A stretch of 64,000 bases of DNA from Conus ventricosus (GCA_018398815.1 CM031595.1:136180217-136244216), one strand, 5' to 3'. Shown: positions 12,474 to 25,085, counted from the first letter of the stretch. Notes: a model not told the origin generated them from the letters alone. Made by a program: numbers and translations.

Positions 12474-13079
12474 CAGAGCTATCAAAAAATGTGACCCCAA
12501 CTCCAGCCTCAGACCAGCACTGTAGGTACTGACGATAACAGCTTACTAAATACCACAAAACAGTTCAGATGCATCAATTGAAAAGGCAAACAAAGTTTCA
12601 CCTGGCTCAGATGAACTAGTTCATAAAAATGAGTAGTTAATACGTCAGGAAGGTGTCCATAGCTGCTGTCCTGTTTCGTCAGGGTCATGATTTCATCTTG
12701 TCTTTCCAGCAAAAACATTTAGTATCGTTTTCCCTGTCACACATCAGTTCATAACTGAATAGAAGAATTGTACACTCCAGTCATAGATAGATTGGGACAT
12801 GAAGACAGCCTTATGGTTTGGGGGGAGCTAAAATCGCTTTGAAATGGCCTGTCATGAATGTCCCAAATGGAGGAATTAGTGCTGAACGCTACTTTGATGC
12901 GCCCACCAGTTGTAACTATAAGGGGGGGAGGGGGCGGCGATGGGGGGGGGGGGGCTTGCTAAACTGGACAATGATAATGAATGGGTTTCTGATATATATC
13001 TCGGCGAGCATAAAAAACGCATCATTACAGTGATATGGCCACGCTCCAAAAGGTCAGTATCACGTCACAACGCCAACAT

Positions 13080-14200
13080 TCTTGTGAATGAACTGGGGAA
13101 GGTCTGAATCAACGAGACAAAATCAAGGATGTTTTCTTGGAGATACCAATGCAGTGACTACAAACTTGTAATGATAATCTATGCCTGAACAACAACCTAA
13201 GAATTTAAAAAAAACAACCCATCTCATATTTCGCTTTTGACAAACTGAAAGATCCAGGACACCGCCGACCTTTTCATCTTCTATAGATGTAAATACACGG
13301 GGTTGTACTGCTGGAACGAGAAGACCTTGAAAAACTATGTAGAAACGTCAAACATATCTAAGATTGCAACTGAGGCTCTAGGGCAACTTAATGGAAATCA
13401 GAACATGGATCACGCAGGTGTGACTGTAGATGGCGCTTAACATGAACGGCAGCACCATTCAGGAACGCAAGATGGCAACAAGTCTACACATGAAGAAAAA
13501 GACATAATGAAAATATTTCTCTGAATCTACAACAACACAGGATAAAGGAAATCCATGTATGCTACAGTTCCAAGAGTCATAGCAAGCGAATCACATTCCA
13601 ATACTCCGTGAAAACGTACTCAAGCCGTAAACTTGCTGAAATGTTGAATGTTACTGGCGGAGAGGCAATTAACTGCATGTCATAATTACAGATGACAACA
13701 ACTCTGGCACATCTGTGACAGGCCCATTCTGGGACTTACTCCTTCCATCGCAGCCTTCGCAAGAAAATTGAAACCTCCATCCTGTTGAACTCACCGAAAT
13801 ATCTATATCAGTTTGATCAGAGATTGAAAGTAATCGTCAAGTTCATCTGAAAGGATTCACAGTTGCAGTTTAGATACACCTCTTGCCGAAGAACAGGCTT
13901 GGATTTCACAAAGGGAGAAGGACCATCGGAAACACCACCCTTTCACGTAAATAACAATTAGCAAAAAGCATCTCCAACAGAGAGAGAGAGAGAGAGCAGA
14001 GAGAGAGAGAGAGAGAGGCCTGACGAGCTAGACGAGAGTGAGAGAGAGAGAGAGATGAGAGAGAGAGACGCTCAGCTAACGCTTTTAATTGACAATGGCT
14101 AATCCAGCCTTTGAGTCAGTGTTTGTACATCAATACTGCCAGCGCCGACAACGATATAGTGCAAAAGAAACAAATCGGTGTAACTATTACGTAAATATCA
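13080..14200 (+). mobile_element. LINE reverse-transcriptase fragment (tentative)
   Basis: Around 13,875-13,975, read across two frames, the sequence gives PLAEEQA followed by HKGRRTIGNT, which resembles the AEEQAGFRKGRST box preceding motif A in many LINE reverse transcriptases. Only this box is convincing. The stretch before it (13,080-13,860) has no intact frame, and the part after it is interrupted by GA repeats at 13,979-14,070 and 14,255-14,336. I cannot place it in a clade. Confidence 0.35.
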
Positions 14201-14336
14201 ATGCCAGGACTCGACATATGTAGTAGGAGAAAGAATCACATACTTTCTCAGGGGGAGAGAGAGGAGAGAGAAGAGAGAGAGAGAGAGAGGCGATGAGAGA
14301 AGGAGACGATGAAGGAAGAGGAGAGAGAGAGCGCCT
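13979..14336. repeat. GA-rich microsatellites
   Basis: Two interrupted (GA)n tracts (13,979-14,070 and 14,255-14,336) separated by about 180 bases of non-repeat sequence. The second marks the 5' boundary of LINE copy B. Confidence 0.9.
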
Positions 14337-17300
14337 GTATCAGGCTGCATGAAATAATCATGCCGTTTACCCCTCCATTGGTGTGCATAGTTTATTTTTT
14401 TATTTGTTTTTAGCAGGATGCTTTATCTTGGATAGGGTTGATGGAAAGTTTTGATCGCATGCTGTTTGCTCCAGATTTGATTATTTGAACATTTTTTTGT
14501 TAGTAATTGCGCTTTTCTTAAATAGTGTACTTTGTTATTTTCTTGTTATTACTTGCACCTTTTGATTGGCTATTCTTTTAGTATTCTAAACTGTGATCAA
14601 TGTTGTTCTTTGATTTTGCTTGATTCGTTTAGAGTTCTTGCCTGTTTGTACTTCTATACTCTTTGGTTCATTTATATGATTTCTGCCCAGGTGCCGTCTG
14701 AGCCTGCCCAGTTTTTGGTGTGCGATGTGCTGTGCGTTGTGTTTTAAATCATTCTTGAAACTTTAGGCCACTACTCTTGACAGAGTGGGGTGTCTTTCAT
14801 CTGTCGTGGTTTCTTTGATTCTTTGGTTTTAGATTTGATGCTTTGGTTAGATTTACTCTCACCCTTGTTCTTCTGTTTTTATATGATTTTTTTTCCATAT
14901 CATTACTAGAATTCAATAGTTAGGCTACTGTTTAGAAAATGAAATATTTGTTTTATAAATAAGCAATGATTTATTATGGTTCCTCTCACATTTTATTTAA
15001 GCCATATCTAGTGCATATACACTGCAACATGCCTATGACTATAGACACCTGGCCATCCAAGCATGGACTTCGTGGTAGGGTACCTTAACATCAATAACGC
15101 AACAACAAAAAAGATGAAAATGCAAAACAATATTTGCAGTGAAGGACAGTTTTATGTATTTTGTTTTTCTGAATCCGGGTTATCTTCTCAACAAATCAGA
15201 TGCAGAAATGGACAAGCAGGATACCAACTAAATGTACTCGATCCTATAAACACAATCCACTGAGCCTTACTTATATATCATGCTTCTTCTCATTAAAATG
15301 TAAAAGGCTAGTTAATTCTGACAATTATGGTAATGAATCTGTCTGGATTGAAATAAATATGAAAAATAGTCAACCGCTTGCCATAGGCTTTGTCATAGAA
15401 ACCACCAGAAACCCACCTGATTGCCAGGACAGATTATAATGCAATAATGGATGAAGTAACCACTTCTACGTTATGGAGACAATTATTTTAGGAGATTTTA
15501 ACAATGTCTGTTTAAAAACAAGGTTAAAGTTGTATCAAAACTATATATCACTAATTTAGAACAACTAATCGATAGACCAACACGCATAACTGACAATTCC
15601 GTACTTTAATAGAACCCCCTACATAAACACCCCCTTGCAAAACAATCCTCAATTATCGAAACTTTGTTCCCCTCCCTATGGCTTGTATTGGGATCACAAC
15701 CCATTTCTGCCTTACTTGGTTCAAAAACGTGTAAAAAATTCCAAAAATAGCGTCACAAAGTTATTTACTACAAAAGCTTTAGGAAACTTTAAAGAGAGAC
15801 GATTTCCTTTACTGACCTTTCAGAGCACAATTTGACCTATCTCTCAAATCAGAGATCCAACTAAGCAGCTGAATTTTGTGATGTACGTTTACCTCTGATA
15901 TCTAATAAACGCCCCTTTTATAAAGAAAAGGATAACCGGACAACAAAAACCTCCATGGGTAAAACTAAGAATTGCACAGAAATTAACAAAAAGAAATCAT
16001 ATGAGTAATCTCAGGAACAAATGGAAGAATTCAGAAAACAAAGAAAGTAAGTGACGTCTTTAAACGGAAACGACAACGCATTATTTAGAAAATGTTAAAT
16101 TACAAAAGATACCCGGGAAATTTGGAGAAAGCAATAAAATATAAAACTAATAAACATGTGTCAAAAAAGTCAACAACTGAGCTCATACTATCTGAGACAA
16201 CTAAATATCAAATTGCAACTTAGCAAGATAGAATACTTTATAAAATGATAAAAATCTAGTGAAAATGATCGTCAATTTATTTAGAAAATACATCCTTCTA
16301 AGGATATTCGTGTTCATTTAGTCTGGAACACCCATGACCGTTTTAGATCTTCGTTAAAGTCTTGTCTACTTCAACCCAATCAAATACTCGTGATTTTGAT
16401 GGTAGCGAGGACCAACAATATTAAGTTGTCATGTCCTGTAATCACAGACTACTTTGACATCTTATAAATCCCAAAATTTATGCATAGAAAAACAAACGTT
16501 TCCTCTAAATTTCCGAAGCTAAGATATTTCTGTATAAAACGGGGATTCTTCAACCCAGCAAATTACAAACCGAATCCTTTTTATGAGCCCATAGCAAAAC
16601 CGATCGAAAAAACACATGCATAGTCTTTGTATTCTTATTAGCTGATAACAAACTTCTTCACGAAGTCAGTTGGCGCTTTTCGAAACCATATTCTTGCCAC
16701 CGCAGCCCTCATAATGCTTATGGACAGTCTTCTTTGCATCATAAATGAGAATAAATTTGCAGGTATTCTCTTCGTTAGACTGTGAAAAAGCATTGATGTC
16801 ATACCATCTTTGTTGTTGCCGGTAAACTTGACTTTACAAAATGACTCCAGAATTTATACGTCTTATTCTCAACTTTTTTTATGTGTGACCGAAAAAACAC
16901 TTAGTAGCTGTAGCTGACAATTGTCACATGTCTGCCTGTCAAATATGGTTGTTCCACAAGGCTCTGTGTTAGGGACCTCTTTTGTTTACCTATTTACTAT
17001 AATGAGTTGCCTTGTTTTGTTAAAAGTAAAATGCGAGAATGTTTGCAGATGATACATCTCTTCACGAAACGAATCTGATGCCTCTGAATTAACAATCAAG
17101 CTTCAGCAGATAACAATAAATTACTAATGGACCAACTAAAACCATATGTCTTTAAATGCTATGAAACAAAGATGGCCTGAACGTGTCTACAAGTACACAC
17201 AACGACAAATAAAATGAAATAAATTTTCAGCCCTTTACTCTATTCCAACAATAACAGTTGAGGACGTCTGTCAACAAAACTCTAGGAGAATTATTGACAA

Positions 17301-17960
17301 CAAAACGATTTTTTCATCTTGGACAGAACATATAACCTTCTTGCAAAACGCCTTCTCCACAAAAACAAATATTTCAGTTGTCTCGGATAAAAAATTTCCT
17401 GATGGCACTCTCGAAAACTTTTTTGTGTGCCATCTTTTGAATTCATTGATTATGCATCAACCCTTTGGGACAACTGTCGTGAACATAATTTGAACTTAAT
17501 TCATCGTCTGCTTACAAACCGAGCATTGAAATTAGTATTGAAAAACTCGAGCACCCAAAACTGATGAAGATTACAAACAAACAAAATATTACCTCCCAAA
17601 CAGACTTCTTTTCAATAAGCCCTTTGTATGCATAATGTTATTCATGAAAAGCTACAAAAGATTACAGAACACTTAGAGTCAATTGTCATAGACCATAATC
17701 AATTTATAGTTCATTCCTAGACCACGCAACAAAATTATAACAATCAGTTTTGTATATTCGGGGAAAATCTGTGCAATAAACTCACAAAACCTTAAAAAAT
17801 ATACGAAATAAAAAACACATAATCAGACCCACTTGAAGATACTTCATGAATCGTTAATCTTTCTATTTTTTCATAAATGTGTTTTTATTTTTATATTTTT
17901 TAAGGGTTTTGTGAGTTTATTTCACAGATTCTGAAAAATGACCATTCTGTGCTGAAAGAA
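14300..17960 (+). mobile_element. LINE family 1, copy B (jockey/CR1-type non-LTR retrotransposon, near full length, decayed)
   Basis: Coding similarity starts near the ATG at 15,063 (endonuclease start, GYLNIN) and runs to about 17,815. Visible motifs in order: ILGDFN of the APE-type endonuclease at about 15,485-15,500; a proline/glycine box PPYGL at 15,671; the SQIRDP linker near 15,845; VPQGSVLG of reverse-transcriptase motif B at 16,951-16,974; and MFADDTSL, the motif C catalytic box, at 17,039-17,062. Numerous stops and frameshifts interrupt it. A 0.7-kb leader (14,340-15,060) without a clear ORF1 precedes it and is shared with copy A. The 3' end passes 17,815 into AT-rich sequence ending about 17,960. 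It lies inverted relative to copy A. Confidence 0.8.
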
Positions 17961-18250
17961 ATACATTGGTTAAATATATACACTTCGTGAATGTAACCAT
18001 AGGGGCGGAAATGAGCATTACCTTTTTAGTGAATGGAGTGAGTGAGGAAAAGGGACAGGTGATGGGAGGGGGTAGGACAGGTATGTTTACTTTTCTTTTA
18101 ATGAAAGGCATTGTACCGTTTGTACCGATGCGATTTTTTTTTCTTTTTTTTTTTTTTACTTTTCTTTTCTTTTTACATAGATGGCCTTCATGTAAAATAG
18201 CAGGATAGCTGCATCTTATGATTCCTATCTACATAAAATTTTGACCTGAC
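17961..18250. other. Spacer, no gene seen
   Basis: AT-rich sequence with T runs at 18,136-18,160. No coding signature. Confidence 0.5.
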
Positions 18251-18257
18251 TTTGACT

Positions 18258-18304
18258 TGACTTCACACACACACACACACACACTCACACACCCACACAC
18301 ACAC

Positions 18305-18361
<57 letters not shown>

Positions 18362-18372
18362 ACACACACAGG
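18258..18372. repeat. (CA)n microsatellite
   Basis: Nearly uninterrupted CA array followed by a short GA-rich stretch. Confidence 0.95.
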
Positions 18373-18443
18373 CAGAAAGAGGGAGAGAGGAGAGGTCGTT
18401 TCTGTTAATGTGGAAGTTAGAAGTGGTACATTTGTCTCGATGA

Positions 18444-18545
18444 ACGATGAAGAGCAGCTTTCGTTTCAGTCAGGAAAAGCCCAATGGCGAAAACGATGAA
18501 GAGCAGCTTTCGTTTCAGTCAGGAAAAGCCCAATGGCGAAAAGGA
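18444..18545. repeat. Perfect 51-bp tandem duplication
   Basis: The segment beginning CGATGAAGAGCAGCTTTC and ending CCAATGGCGAAAA occurs twice back to back with no visible difference. It overlaps the 3' end of the receptor frame at 18,515. It could be a true tandem duplication or an assembly slip. Confidence 0.85.
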
Positions 18546-19672
18546 AAACACATGACTGTCTCTTCTGTTCGTATGTGAATCTCACTGATCATTGGTTCCC
18601 TTTGTCTCCCTCGTTTTATGTGAAAAGTATTTTGCCCAGGAATTCGCCGTGAGGAAGATTTCCAGCCGAGTAAACGATGTAGTGTTTCTCTGTACTTTGA
18701 GCCAGTGAAGTAGTACACAAAAAAGTTCACACTAGCACTTGTACAGTTACACCAATGGGTAAAACTAGTTAAAGACATGTATATGTTTGAAAAATGACCA
18801 CCAGCATTAGCTGAGGGTCAAACATGGCGACAATCGCAAAATAATGCTGGGGATAGACAGCACAAAAAATTCTGTGGAAAGCCAGATGAGTATTTTGGTC
18901 ACGCCAGTCTCTTTGTCGGACATAGTGGACGATGAACGATGACGCCACCTCATGGTTTGTTGCAGTTTGATAGCAGTGATGTGGTGGTGATTAGAACAAT
19001 GATTGGGCAGCCCACTGCAAGACAAAACCCGTAGAATATTCCATCCAGAACATTTATCATCTCCTTATTAGAAAGTAATATTCACTGGCGGAAACCTGCC
19101 AAGAAATTCTGCCTGTGCGCAGTTCCTTGAAACAAGCCACACGATACTTAGCTGGGGACTATAAAACGCAAGAATACTGTCATACACACGCCGATGACGA
19201 TCAAACCCTGAAAAACTTGACAGGAATACATCTTCGAGCTCTTAAGGGAAAGCAAACGCACACGCACCGCTCTGTGGCGATGACAGTTGATATGAACGCG
19301 GACCCATATCCGAGGCCAGCAAGCCCAATGACGTTACGTTTAGTATGTAAACGTATATCACCCATACCCGCCATCGGCTAAGTGTCCATAGAAGCCATCA
19401 GTATATAATATCAAAAGGAAAGCAATGTAAAGAACATCAACCAGAGCTAAGGAAAAGAGACACAGATTGATTCGGTCGCCTAGACCTTGCTTGAAGAAAA
19501 AAACCATGTTAATGATGTTGGCTGGGGCTCCAACAAGAAACAGACCCACTATTACAATGGCCGTTGCAACCTTTTCAATCACGTTCTTTATGTTCAGACT
19601 GATCCCGATTTTTGGGGTTGTCCCCTGGGATGGTAGTGTTCCAACCAATTATGACACAATCGCCTGTGTCAT
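18515..19672 (-). pseudogene. Rhodopsin-like G-protein-coupled receptor (molluscan peptide/chemosensory type), frame-broken
   Basis: The minus strand encodes a single-exon seven-transmembrane receptor in several frames. From an ATG at 19,672 there is an in-frame stop after seven codons, then an open frame with TM1 (VATAIVIVGLFLVG), the loop NMVFFFKQGLGDRINLCLF and TM2. After a frame change at about 19,375 comes TM3, with ERC (about 19,265) in place of the usual DRY. A frame at 18,807-19,025 carries the TM5 end, the intracellular loop KLQQTMRWRHRSSSTMSDKE and TM6 (LIWLSTEFFVLSIP). TM7 follows at 18,680-18,760 (NFFVYYFTGSKYRETL), with NFFVYY in place of NPxxY. The stop is at 18,515. The loop wording is typical of expanded molluscan FMRFamide-receptor-like or chemosensory families. 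This is inferred; the ligand is unknown. At least three frame breaks are needed. They may be pseudogene lesions or sequencing indels, because the residues between breaks look conserved. Confidence 0.8.
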
Positions 19673-19789
19673 TAAGGTTTTGAGATGGTAGGTGCATCGT
19701 TGTTATTTGAGTTCGAATATGTAGTCATTACGACAGTTGGTTCTCGTTTTCCTTGCCGATTTGTTTTATGCTTACAGAAGAAGTAATGT

Positions 19790-20282
<493 letters not shown>

Positions 20283-20289
20283 GGAGTGA

Positions 20290-20716
20290 AGTGAGAAAGA
20301 CGCACAGACTTAATACGACAGTTAAGCAGAGACTCGCTTGCGTTTCAGATGATGCAGCGCAAGATATTTTTATTTCCAAATTGTATGAGAGAAAAATCGC
20401 CCAAGATTTTGAGCACATTCCATTTTATAATTTAACATGTGGATTCTTTCATTGAAGTAGATCGGTCTCTTACCGCTATTGCTACAAGTCCTAATTTCTG
20501 TCTCTGTTTAATTTCTAATGTTCAGAAAAGAAAAATCCTTCGGGGACTCTGAACGCCAAAAGCAAAGCAAAGATATATACAACTCGTCATATCTCACCCA
20601 TTTTGTGTTTTCCTCCTGTTAACTGGTTATCCTTCCAACATCAGTTCCAAAAGACGATGCAGAACTGAAGGTAACCGATAAATTATCACGATGTCTTTTG
20701 ACCTATGTTTTGGTCA

Positions 20717-20762
<46 letters not shown>

Positions 20763-21000
20763 CTCTCTCCCCTTTTCTCTCTCTCTCCTCATTTTCTATG
20801 TTCATTTTATAGTTAACATGTCCTATTATCGTTGACGCCATCGTCTTTTTTTTTTTCTATGTTGACTTTCTTCTGCTAGTCTGCACCATTCAAAATGTGC
20901 GAAGTAGCTGCAATTTGATGCGATGATAATGGAATGGGTCATTAATGTTTCAATAGCACATTAGGTTTGTAATCATTTTCAGATTTCAAGACCCTCTGTA
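20290..21000. other. Spacer with CT repeat, no gene seen
   Basis: Unique sequence with a (CT)n tract at 20,723-20,790 and a T run at 20,847-20,856. No credible coding frame. Confidence 0.5.
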
Positions 21001-21001
21001 G

Positions 21002-21005
<4 letters not shown>

Positions 21006-21053
<48 letters not shown>
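21006..21053. repeat. (CT)n microsatellite at the 5' side of the 2A-bearing LINE
   Basis: Uninterrupted CT array directly before the GC-rich start (GGGGCGCATGCGCGG) of the LINE leader. Confidence 0.95.
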
Positions 21054-21055
<2 letters not shown>

Positions 21056-21187
21056 GGCGCATGCGCGGATGTCACAGAGAAAGGGCCTACATTCTGATCT
21101 CCGCAGATTTACTGGAATTACGGTTGCCCATTCAACAGTTAAAGTGTAACATTTTGTGCACACGTTGGAGACGATACCAGTCAAGCC

Positions 21188-22181
21188 ATGCCAGTAGCTC
21201 CACTCACCTTTAGAGCGGTATGTGGGAGTTTTGCTGCTGTGTTTGTCGGCTTCATGTACCTGAGAGCAAAACGGAAGAAGGCCATGTTTTTGCTGACCTT
21301 GAGAGTTCGACACAGGTCAACCGGTGTCGTCGTGGGAGTGTTGATGACACTTCTGTTCTGGGGGGACCTTTTACACCTGTGTGGTGACGTGGAAAAGAAC
21401 CCCGGACCACTTCATGGCAAGGAAACCCGACAGTCACGACTGACCTCTGCTGGGAAGATGAACAGCAAGGACAACGTGGATTCCCTGGACGCCAATCTAC
21501 AGACGGAAAAGCTGACCACACTGTCAATGAGGTGATGGACACTTTGTTAAAATGAACATGACTTAAATACAAAGTTCGACGTAATGCAAAGTGACATCAA
21601 TGAATTGAAAGACGAATTTAGAAGTCTGAAATACAAAATGGCGACACTCGAGGAGGAGGTTTTGACGTTAAGTCAAGCAAGAAAGCCCTGCAAAGTGAAA
21701 ATGAAATGTTAAAAACTAGATGTGAAAATCTTGAGCGCAGAACTGATGAACTTGAAGACAGATCAAAACGGAACAACCTCATATTCCATGGAATACCTCG
21801 CAAAGACAATGAAACGTGGAAGGATTGTGAAGACAGTGTCCGGGAACTGATTGTGGACAACTGGAACTGACAGGAGAGTGTCAATTCGACCGCGTGCACC
21901 GTGTATCCTCCAAGAAGGACTCTCCGATTGTGGCTAGGTGTACATTTTTCAAAGACAAAGAAGACATTCTGAGAGCTAAAGGTAAGCTGAAAGGCACGTC
22001 TATTTTCGTTGGAGAGGACTCAGTAGAAGAGTCAGGACATTAGGAAAAACTTGGTCCTTATTTAAAAGAGGCAAGAGAGGCTGGGAAAAGAGCCAGTATG
22101 GTCTTTGATCACCTTATTATCGACGGAACCAAATTTTACCTCAGTGCGAATGGAAATCTTGTTCAGACGAATAGGGATTAG
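21188..22181 (+). pseudogene. LINE ORF1 protein with N-terminal 2A leader, coiled coil and RNA-binding region (frame-broken)
   Basis: The frame opens at 21,188 and is uninterrupted for 115 codons. Residues 1-73 form a leader with two hydrophobic stretches (about residues 6-25 and 46-64) around a basic patch (RAKRKK). It ends in GDVEKNPGP, codons 21,383-21,409, the canonical 2A signature D-V-E-x-N-P-G-P, where the ribosome skips the bond before the last proline (residue 74). After a frame break at about 21,530, sequence to 21,740 is heptad-rich (coiled coil). 21,760-21,830 reads NNLIFHGIPR across frames, as in the RRM region of LINE ORF1 proteins. 21,975-22,110 shows FVGED and REAGKRASMVFDHLIIDG, as in the C-terminal domain. 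The stop is at 22,179-22,181. Expected role: ribonucleoprotein formation. The breaks may be sequencing indels. Confidence 0.8.
21386..21409 (+). other. 2A ribosome-skipping motif (DVEKNPGP)
   Basis: Eight codons GAC GTG GAA AAG AAC CCC GGA CCA in frame with the ATG at 21,188, preceded by LLHLCG. All invariant residues of the 2A consensus are present, so the skip is predicted between Gly73 and Pro74. Such sequences are known in viruses and in APE-type LINEs of invertebrates. The identification is direct from sequence; activity is inferred. Confidence 0.92.
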
Positions 22182-22190
22182 GCCGGCCGA

Positions 22191-25085
22191 ATGTGTTTCA
22201 AAAGAAATTTAGCCTCTGTTGATTATGATTTCAACTTTGCAAAATTTACACAGGGGATCACTGAACAAGTTACACGCGTCGAGTTTGTGTCAAAAACAGA
22301 TCGTGCAAAACATGTGCTTTCCGTCGTTGGCGAACCTGCTAGCGTGCCGCAGAAATCAGTGGGGGTAGAAGAAAATGGGTCACATTCATTAGGGGGCCGT
22401 ATTGAAAGTGTTTTTGAAAAAATGTTAAACAATAAAAAGAATGGCCCAAAGAATACACATGTAAATATGAACAAGAATATTCATTTTTTGCATTGGAACA
22501 TATCTGGTATTTTGTCCAAATTGAATGACAATTCTTTCATTTCCTATCTTTCATCTTTTGACTTTATTTGTTTGTAGAGACATTGTTGATAGCTTTGATC
22601 CACTAGCATTTCCGAATTACACAGCATATTGTAAACCAGCAGTTAAGCTGTCAAACAGGGTAGACGTTCTGGGGGGGTTCTTTGTCTCATTAAAATGAAG
22701 TTGTTAATTATGTAACGGAAAGAACAGTTGAACGCGGGAATTTCCTTTGTTTTTCTATAAACAAATCATTGTTTGGTACTGATAAAGATATTCTTTTATT
22801 TGTTGTTATATCCCGCCAGAGCATTCTCCATATTATAACACTAGTAGTATAGACAGTGATGTGGAATTACTTGAAGATATTCTTACTGATACCGTACTAA
22901 GTGATGATATGTATATTTTGGTGTGTGGGGGCTTAAACAGTAGAACAGGAGATACATTTCAAGGAATATTGGTGGTTTTGGCAACACTGCTGTACTGTAG
23001 ATGATGAAATCAACGAAGGAATGATTCGAAATTCGCAAGATAAAGTAATAAAAATTTATATGGAAGGAAGCTCTTAAACCTTTGTAATTCATTAGGAATA
23101 TGTATGCTGAATGGTGTTTGTGATGGAGATAAAGATGGTCATTTTACTTACATTTCTGATACTGGCAGTTGTGTGAATGATTATTTTTTGGCATGTGATG
23201 ACTTTTTCTCTGTTTTGCATTCATGTTGTGAAATTCATGTGGTGGAAAGGATAGAATCTGATCACCTCCCTATAGAATTATGTATTAAAACACAGAATAA
23301 GAATACATCTGCATTGTTAAACGTAGATCAAAGGAAACATGCTTCATTGAGAGGTATAGATGGAAAGTTGACTATGCTGAACAATTCATTGAAGCCATGA
23401 GTCATCAGGATTTTCAAGACACTTTAAGTTGTGCAGCTCAAATGATTGATGCAGACATAGATGGAGCTCTGGAATTATTTAATGACTGTATTTTGCAACA
23501 CGCTGGTTGTATGAAAGAAAAGATTTATTTTGATGAGAGATCAGACAAGAAGAGAAATAAATGGTTTGATGAAGAATGTAAAAATTGGAAGAAAAAATGT
23601 GAGAATGTTACTTTCGAAGGTTTGTAGAACGTTAAAAGATAATGACAGGACCGAGTACTGTAAAGCTCGAAGAGAATACAAAAATCTCTTGGAAAGAAAA
23701 GAAAAGGAATATAGAAATTTGCAACTTAATGATCTGGTGTCCTCTGTAGGTAATCAGTACAAGTTTTGGGAAGCAGTGCACAAAATTGTTCCCAAACGAC
23801 GTGGTATATACAATAACATTAGTACCGATGACTGGTTTTGCATTTTAAAAATATTCTTGATAAGCAGGTGATAATACAAACTTAGAAGAGGAGCATGACT
23901 ATTCAGTTGAAGACAATGAAGAGAGATGGTTTAATCAGCCAATTACGAAAGAAGAGGTTATTGGTGCATTGGGGAAATTAAAGAATTCAAAATCATCGGG
24001 TCCAGATGGTATAATAGGTGAATTTTTAAAGTTTTCCAATGATCATGTTGTTATGGTTTTGGTTAGGTTGTTTAATGCTCTGTTTGATAAAGGTGTATAT
24101 CCTGAACAATGGACAGAATCCATAATTTGTACATTACATAAAAAAGGAGATGTAGATGACCCGAATAATTACAGGGGCATATCACTGAGCAATGTGAGCA
24201 GTAACTTTACAGTTCAATAATTAATGTAAGACTGCAAAAATGGATTGAAGAAAATAATACCACTGGTGAGTATCAGGCTGGATTTAAACAGAATTATTCA
24301 ACAATAGATCATATTTTCACGCTTATGGCGTCCGTTCAAAAGCAGTTAGTGAACAATAGAAAGTTGTATGTTGCTTTCATAGATTTTGAAAAAGCTTTCG
24401 ATTCCATATCAAGAAAACTTTTGTGGCCAATACTTGTTAAAAATGAAATAAGGGGGAAAATGTATGCCTGTATAAGAAGTATGTATGATAATGTTAAAGC
24501 AAGAATAAGAAATAAGGCAGATCTGACAGATTTTATTACTTGTTCAAGAGGGGTAAAACAAGGTGATGTGTGCAGTCAGTTTTGTTTTCTTTGTTTATTA
24601 ACGAACTTGCTTTAGAAATAATTGAAAATGGAAGGCATGGAATGACATTTTCGCCTGATTTTCTCTGAGTTGTTTATTTTATTATTTGCAGATGATATTA
24701 TTTTGATGTCAGAAACAGTGGTTGGACTACAAACTCAGTTGAATTATTTGTATACAGCATCCGTTATCTGGAATTGACGGTGAATATGAATAAAAGTAAT
24801 ATTATAGTGTTCAGGAAAGGTGGTTACTTAGCTTCAAGGGAAAAATGGATATATGGTACAACAGAAATGAAAGTTGTAAACAGTTATACGTATCTAGGTG
24901 TGTGCTTTTCAACCAAACTTAGTTTCTATACACCATGGATGAATTGGTAAGTAAGCATAAACGAGCATTAATAACAATTCAGAGAACATTGTATAAACTT
25001 GAGAATAATTCACCTGAACTGTTTCTTAGGCTGTTCGATGCGCAAGTTCAGCCTATTGATTATAAACACATCATTAAATTTTAAA
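22191..25085 (+). pseudogene. LINE ORF2: APE-type endonuclease plus reverse transcriptase (frame-broken)
   Basis: From the ATG at 22,191 the first 128 codons are open and reach the endonuclease start (HFLHWNISGILSKL, 22,475). The catalytic Glu box is hit by a frameshift at about 22,575. GGLNSRTGD (22,928-22,954) stands where GDFN is expected. ESDHLPIE at about 23,255-23,280 is the SDH box. Reverse transcriptase: LKNSKSSGPDGI (23,980), NNYRGISL (24,165), motif A FIDFEKAFDS (24,379-24,408), motif B RGVKQGD (24,548), motif C FADD followed by IILM (24,688-24,711). Downstream NMNKSNI and YTYLGVCFST are recognisable. The protein ends at LFDAQVQPI (about 25,055) with no C-terminal zinc knuckle. At least six frame breaks. 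The right-hand version (26,763-27,440) keeps some frames that this one loses. Confidence 0.85.

Larger units (their letters stand above)
21055..25085 (+). mobile_element. LINE family 2: 2A-peptide-bearing non-LTR retrotransposon (left contig copy)
   Basis: A two-ORF LINE with a short 5' leader (21,055-21,187), ORF1 (21,188-22,181) and ORF2 (22,191 to about 25,085). ORF2 stops short: the reverse-transcriptase C-terminus breaks off after an LFDAQVQPI box, and a (GA)n tract (25,118-25,265) and 3' flank follow. Both ORFs contain single-base frame breaks. The final 1.35 kb is repeated after the N gap at 26,763-28,138 with small indel differences, most simply an unmerged assembly overlap. The clade is not settled: the endonuclease wording (NSRTG) and the 2A leader fit CR1/L2-type elements of molluscs. 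Confidence 0.85.
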
